From positions 22,012 to 86,011 of the IMG/VR virus record IMGVR_UViG_3300042691_018527: a stretch of DNA of 64,000 nucleotides. One strand, 5' to 3'. The DNA comes from a virus. Made by a program: the position numbers and the translations under genes. Below are positions 60,398-64,000 of this stretch, piece by piece. The stretch's first letter is position 1. Every line of letters begins with the position of its first letter. A model generated the notes under the pieces. That model was not told the DNA's origin, ran no database searches, and was given only the letters and a program-made list of their open reading frames with translations.

Positions 60398-60892
60398 AAT
60401 TGGCTTGTATATAGTGCTGTTTGGTTTTTCTTCTGAAATTTTCCAATGTCCCCAATGGTTTAAAATATTATTAAGCACTATATAATATATATTTCCAGTT
60501 TCTTTCTTCATTGTTCTAGGTTTAAATCTTATTTTATTTTCAACTTCAATAGATAATACATTTTTTTTTATTTCACTTGGTTGTTCTTTTACTATTTTTT
60601 CTGAATGTCCAGTAGTTGATTTTAAAAAATCATGAGAAGGTTTTTTGTTTATTGGATCATAAATAGTTAAACCATTAGAAATAATTTCAATTACAATTCC
60701 AGATTTATTTTGACCTTGACCCAATGCTAGATTGCGATCAGTTGAAAAATAATATTCCTTTGGTCCCCCTGGACTATTCGATGACATATTAGGATGTATA
60801 AATTCAACAGCTTCATCAACCGAAAGCTCTCTAAATAAAGAATAATTTAAATTTTCATTAATTATTTTTTTAAAAATTTTATCAAATTTCAT
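60389..60892 (-). CDS. Unknown protein, ADP-ribosyltransferase-like candidate
   Basis: A 167-residue protein. After an amphipathic N-terminus (MKFDKIFKKIINENL) comes LFRELSVDEA (R21), then PKEYYFSTDRNLA (S50-T51), GIVIEI strand, and SIEVENK with an E-x-E at 116-118. The order R, S-T, ExE is that of arginine-class ADP-ribosyltransferases such as T4 Alt and ModA. Spacing is unusual and overall similarity cannot be tested here. Its neighbours are a nuclease and a processed-type small protein. Confidence 0.45.
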   Translation of the reverse strand: MKFDKIFKKIINENLNYSLFRELSVDEAVEFIHPNMSSNSPGGPKEYYFSTDRNLALGQGQNKSGIVIEIISNGLTIYDPINKKPSHDFLKSTTGHSEKIVKEQPSEIKKNVLSIEVENKIRFKPRTMKKETGNIYYIVLNNILNHWGHWKISEEKPNSTIYKPIKY

Positions 60893-61691
60893 ATTGATTA
60901 TTTAGTAATAATAGAGACTCTTTTTTTAAGTCTAAACATTGAATTAATTCATAATCATTTTCACCATTAACCCAAACTATAAATGATTTTGGAACTTTAA
61001 ATTCTGTAACTTTTTCAATTATCGTAGAATACAAAGAAAGTTGCAAACTATATTTAGAATACTCGCAATTATCCAAGTGAGACAAAGAATATAACAATTT
61101 TTCCTTTCTCGGATTTTTCATTTTTATCTCTTTGTTTGTTTTATAATCGAACATAACAAATTCCTTTTTTACAAAATTATATGAAAGATTATCAATAGAT
61201 CCACATATACCAGTTTCCTCGTCGCCTACTACAAATTCTGATTTTATTAAAATGTGTTCTTTTTTCCACCATTCATAGAAATTTTTAAAATTTCTAATCA
61301 ATAGTGCAATATCTTGATAATATGTCTTAATAGAATTATCAGTCTTGAAATCCTTTTTGTTTTCAAAAAATAAATTTATAGCATCTTTGTCTATGGTTGT
61401 TTGTTTTCTATTAAAGAAATTTTCAACAAATTTATGAAATTCCGATCCTTTATGACATGAATAATCTCTTGCAAAGTCCCATTGACTTAAGACTTCTTCA
61501 ACAGAAAATCCATCTCTTTTGGCTACCATTTCTGCTATTACCTTTGATTCAAAAGGCTTTTCAAACTTCTTAATAAGCTGAGATACTGACATTTTAGCCG
61601 GTTTCCCGCTTATTGTGTATTTGTGATCTTTTTCAAAAAACAAGATATTTGAAAAAGAACTTTCTAGTGTTATGAGTGTATCAAAATTCAT
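60882..61691 (-). CDS. PD-(D/E)XK nuclease, RecB/Cas4-like
   Basis: A 269-residue nuclease: SCHKGSEFHKFVE (H80), SEFVVGDEETG (E152), GICGSIDNLS (D167), FVMFDYKTNKEI (D182-x-K184) and YSLQLSLYS (Q217, Y221), the complete motif set of the RecB/Cas4-type exonuclease family. It may degrade or process DNA ends; there is no cluster of cysteines for an iron-sulphur site. It is coupled to the AAA ATPase by TAATG and overlaps the following gene by 11 bases. Confidence 0.87.
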   Translation of the reverse strand: MNFDTLITLESSFSNILFFEKDHKYTISGKPAKMSVSQLIKKFEKPFESKVIAEMVAKRDGFSVEEVLSQWDFARDYSCHKGSEFHKFVENFFNRKQTTIDKDAINLFFENKKDFKTDNSIKTYYQDIALLIRNFKNFYEWWKKEHILIKSEFVVGDEETGICGSIDNLSYNFVKKEFVMFDYKTNKEIKMKNPRKEKLLYSLSHLDNCEYSKYSLQLSLYSTIIEKVTEFKVPKSFIVWVNGENDYELIQCLDLKKESLLLLNNQYEI

Positions 61692-62893
61692 TAAGCACCA
61701 AATCCAATCTTTTTTTCTTTTTTCTTTTCGCTCTTTTCTGGTTTGTATAAAAGATTGTAAATGTCTGCTATAACCATCTTATCGGTTATATTTTCTTCTA
61801 TTTCTTGTTTAGAAAAACCAAGATGTTTTGCTAATTTTTTTGAATCTTCCATTTCAAGTGGACCAAACTCATAATCGATTTGAAGTCTACCTTTTCTACG
61901 TAATGCTTCATCGACATCTTGTTTTGGACAGTTATATGTCAATATAATAGGACATTTTAAAATATCTCCTAATATTCCATCTGAAATATTCAGTAGAGAT
62001 GTAACAGATGAAGAATCTATTCCATCATTTAACCTTTTAACAATTGCTTTTTCAGCATCTTCAAGAATCAATATTGAGTTTTTCTTCTGCAAAAGAGAAG
62101 CAAAATTACTTGGATTATTGATAAAACTATCAACCATAATCGCTGGAATATAAATAAAATCTTTTTTAACTTGTGTTGTTAAATATTTTAGGAAAGTGCT
62201 TTTACCAGTTCCAGGAGGACCATGGAACATATAAAGTCCTTTGTTGCTTTCTGTTAATTTTTTAACTATTTCTTTTTCTACATCTAAAAACTTTTCACCG
62301 TAATTTAAACCAATATTAACATCTTTTGGTAAATCCATTTTTATTGGTTCAAAAACATATTCATCATATCTGTTTTTTATAAACAGATGAATTTTAGAAC
62401 ATTCAACATTATCTATAAATGGTTCAAAATCTTCCAATGGAATTTTTGGATTCAGACTGGTGTAGTAAATCATCATTTCATATGTTCTATCTTCCAAATC
62501 TTTTAATTTTTCGTTCACATTTTCTGGTGTACCAAAACTAACCAATTCCCCCTTTGAATTTGTAAAATAAGGGATTTCATCTAATTCCGCTTCTTTCACC
62601 ATTATTTTTACAAAAATGTTTTTATATTTAAAAATAAAACTGCCAGCTTTAAAATTTTTATTGTTAACTCTTAAATTTTTGAGTTTACCTGATATTGAAT
62701 TATATACTAAACTTCCATTTTTTAATAAAAAATCCAAAATAGGAGAATTAAAAGCCTCGTTTATATATAAAACACAAGGAATACCTTCGTTTAAAGAACT
62801 CAAATATAAAAACAAAGGAAACTCATTTGTTGATGTGTTGCTTTTATAAAAGCCAGTTAAATCGGTGTTAAATTTGTTTTTTGTTGAAAACAT
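61691..62893 (-). CDS. AAA family ATPase
   Basis: A 400-residue protein: an N-terminal strand-rich domain of about 190 residues, then an AAA+ core with Walker A GPPGTGKST (225-233), Walker B SILILEDAEK near 279-288 and an arginine-containing DEALRRKGRLQIDYEFG block near 340-355 (sensor/second-region-of-homology type). It resembles Bcs1/FtsH-like AAA modules more than clamp loaders. Coupled to a PD-(D/E)XK nuclease, it may form an ATP-driven nuclease pair. Its start is 200 bases from the divergent gene. Confidence 0.85.
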   Translation of the reverse strand: MFSTKNKFNTDLTGFYKSNTSTNEFPLFLYLSSLNEGIPCVLYINEAFNSPILDFLLKNGSLVYNSISGKLKNLRVNNKNFKAGSFIFKYKNIFVKIMVKEAELDEIPYFTNSKGELVSFGTPENVNEKLKDLEDRTYEMMIYYTSLNPKIPLEDFEPFIDNVECSKIHLFIKNRYDEYVFEPIKMDLPKDVNIGLNYGEKFLDVEKEIVKKLTESNKGLYMFHGPPGTGKSTFLKYLTTQVKKDFIYIPAIMVDSFINNPSNFASLLQKKNSILILEDAEKAIVKRLNDGIDSSSVTSLLNISDGILGDILKCPIILTYNCPKQDVDEALRRKGRLQIDYEFGPLEMEDSKKLAKHLGFSKQEIEENITDKMVIADIYNLLYKPEKSEKKKEKKIGFGA

Positions 62894-63093
62894 ACAGTCA
62901 TACTATATGAAAAAAAAAATATTTTCAATAAAAATTTTTTTTATTTCGTATATTGTTTAAAAAATAAACAGTTTAGAACAAAAAAATGTGCAAAAATATG
63001 TACAATTTTTTATATATAAATTATTCAAAACAAAGTTTTTATATTTTATTTCTTGATTATTTTTTAAAAACATGATATGAAATAAGTATTAAG
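62894..63093. other. AT-rich divergent intergenic region
   Basis: Two hundred bases, nearly all A and T, between the divergent AAA ATPase and HExxH genes. Apart from the promoter candidate at 63053-63081, I see runs of A and T, short repeats (TATATA, AAAAAT) and no ORF. It could be a promoter region, a bent segment or a replication start, but the sequence does not decide. Confidence 0.5.
63053..63081 (+). promoter_or_regulatory. Candidate sigma70-like promoter
   Basis: TTGATT (63053-63058), a 17-base spacer and TATGAA (63076-63081), 12 bases before the ATG at 63094. Confidence 0.35.
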
Positions 63094-63468
63094 ATGAAAA
63101 GATTGACCAAAAAACAAGTTCTAGACATTCATGAAAAGTGTCTTAATTTGGTCAAAAGAAAACCACCTGAGTTTTTTCAACTCAAAAAAATGAGAAGATA
63201 TCAGGGTTCGTGTAATTGGACAGATATAGAGATCGATTATAGAACTGAACTTTTATCGACAGCTTATCACGAATGCGTACATTATCTTTTCCCTCATTTT
63301 TCAGAATCAATGGTTCTTTATACAGAAAAAAGAATTGTAAATGTATGTGATCCATTCGACATTTCATATTTTTTAAAAATACTTGCGAATAAACTTTACA
63401 AATCGGAATTTCAAAAGTATATATTAAAACACCGAAAAATTAAAAAAACAAAACACAAAACAACATGA
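63094..63468 (+). CDS. HExxH zinc metalloprotein (SprT-like/minimal metallopeptidase)
   Basis: A 124-residue protein. STAYHECVHYLFPHFSES puts HECVH at residues 59-63, followed by possible third ligands (H68, E71, E78). The N-terminus is basic (KRLTKKQVLDIHEKC) and the C-terminus very basic (HRKIKKTKHKTT). Size is below that of most SprT proteins, so it may be a minimal metallopeptidase or an inactive metal-binding protein. It overlaps nrdB by four bases (ATGA). Confidence 0.75.
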   Translation: MKRLTKKQVLDIHEKCLNLVKRKPPEFFQLKKMRRYQGSCNWTDIEIDYRTELLSTAYHECVHYLFPHFSESMVLYTEKRIVNVCDPFDISYFLKILANKLYKSEFQKYILKHRKIKKTKHKTT

Positions 63469-64000
63469 TATTCGAAGAACAAATCTCACGCAAACCTAAC
63501 CTTTACCCTTGGACAGATGAATTTATTGAAGCTATGCACAATGGCTTTTGGACGGATAAAGAATTTTCATTTAAATCTGATGTTCAACAATTCAAGGTAA
63601 AATTAACAGATCAAGAAAAAGAAATTATAGTAAGAACCCTTTCTGCTATTGGACAAATCGAAATTGCAGTTAAAACGTTTTGGTCTAAGTTGGGAGAGAA
63701 TCTACCACATCCATCTCTTGCCGATTTAGGTTTTGTTATGGCTAATGTGGAAGTAATTCACAATAATGCATACGAAAGATTGATTACTACACTAGGATTA
63801 GAAGATGTTTTTGAGAAAAATTTAAAACTCGACTGGATTCAAGGTCGTGTAAAATATCTCAAAAAATATACACACCGTTTTTATAAAGATAGTAAGAAAC
63901 AATATCTTTATGCATTAATTTTATTCACATTGTTTGTCGAAAACGTTTCTTTGTTTTCACAATTTTATGTAATCAATTGGTTTGCTAGACATAAGAATGT
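63465..64000 (+). CDS. nrdB: Ribonucleotide reductase small subunit (partial)
   Basis: Starts at ATG 63465 and runs off the right edge (178 codons seen). Metal and radical motifs: SAIGQIEIAVKTFWSKL with Glu as first metal ligand, ANVEVIHNNAYERL with E-x-x-H and the radical Tyr, and LFTLFVENVSLFSQF with the next Glu. The remaining ligands lie beyond the window. The motif wording is close to the class I NrdB of Bacteroidota. It supplies deoxynucleotides for phage DNA. The large subunit is not in the window. Confidence 0.9.
   Translation, partial: MIFEEQISRKPNLYPWTDEFIEAMHNGFWTDKEFSFKSDVQQFKVKLTDQEKEIIVRTLSAIGQIEIAVKTFWSKLGENLPHPSLADLGFVMANVEVIHNNAYERLITTLGLEDVFEKNLKLDWIQGRVKYLKKYTHRFYKDSKKQYLYALILFTLFVENVSLFSQFYVINWFARHKN

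Noticed and set aside
940-63081. Bacteroidota-type promoters (TTG ... TAnnTTTG)
   Set aside because: Only the site at 57449 approaches the -7 pattern; most -10 boxes fit TATAAT-like sequences, so I labelled them sigma70-like.
62894-63093. Replication origin in the 200-base AT-rich gap
   Set aside because: No iterons, stem-loops or DnaA-like boxes recognised; AT richness alone is not evidence in this genome.
1-64000. tRNA genes, CRISPR arrays, insertion sequences, integrase
   Set aside because: None found by reading; no cloverleaf-like arms, spaced repeats or transposase motifs recognised. A tRNA scan would be decisive.

Overview
The window is a segment of a large, very AT-rich, strictly lytic T4-type myovirus genome (contractile tail, Caudoviricetes). 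It carries recognisable T4 homologues of replication and recombination genes (UvsX, UvsY, UvsW, gp32, gp41, gp43, gp45, gp46, gp47), the late sigma factor gp55, large terminase gp17, and tail and baseplate genes (gp18, gp19, gp27/gp5-type hub, gp29, gp48, gp53, gp14). Some gene neighbourhoods follow T4 order (uvsY-uvsW; 29-48; 47 and 46 in one operon). The host is not identified by the sequence. Almost no gene has a Shine-Dalgarno sequence, and the partial NrdB protein resembles the class I RNR small subunits I associate with Bacteroidota; both hint at a Bacteroidota host, but this is inference.

Layout: 1-957 (minus) holds a partial zinc-ribbon-like gene, a GIY-YIG homing-type nuclease and a small gene. 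983-4458 (plus) is uvsY, uvsW, gp55 and gp47. 4455-20067 (plus) is a 15.6-kb cargo island of about 20 tightly overlapping genes placed between gp47 and gp46: ten glycosyltransferase genes, four sugar/small-molecule methyltransferases, and an apparently complete nucleotide-heptose route (transaldolase, GmhA-type isomerase, HddA-type kinase, HAD phosphatase-nucleotidyltransferase fusion, SDR epimerase). 20074-34924 (plus) is gp46, an eleventh glycosyltransferase, DNA polymerase, UvsX, primase-helicase, a DHH phosphoesterase, SSB, sliding clamp and unknowns. 34921-55116 is mainly minus-strand late genes: spike/hub, terminase, baseplate, tape measure and its putative chaperones, tube and sheath, with two plus-strand singletons (a dNMP-kinase-like gene and an unknown). 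55194-58166 (plus) has small virion-type genes, PhoH and zinc-ribbon proteins. 58163-62893 (minus) has the neck protein, an acidic prohead-core-like protein, small proteins, an ART-like candidate, a PD-(D/E)XK nuclease and an AAA ATPase. 63094-64000 (plus) has an HExxH protein and the start of nrdB.

The most interesting results are (1) the heptose/glycosylation island; (2) a consistent promoter geometry in which both sigma70-like -10 boxes and T4-late-type ATAAATA boxes lie only 5-7 bases before ATG with no ribosome binding site, predicting leaderless or nearly leaderless mRNAs; (3) a baseplate hub whose OB-fold appears split by an M15-type peptidase and a lytic-transglycosylase-like domain; (4) a DLxEL[FY] motif at the C-end of DNA polymerase and the N-end of gp55, suggesting a relocated clamp-binding peptide. 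No tRNA genes, CRISPR arrays, insertion sequences or integrase were seen. There is no gene-free stretch over 300 bases; the longest is the 200-base AT-rich divergent region 62894-63093.
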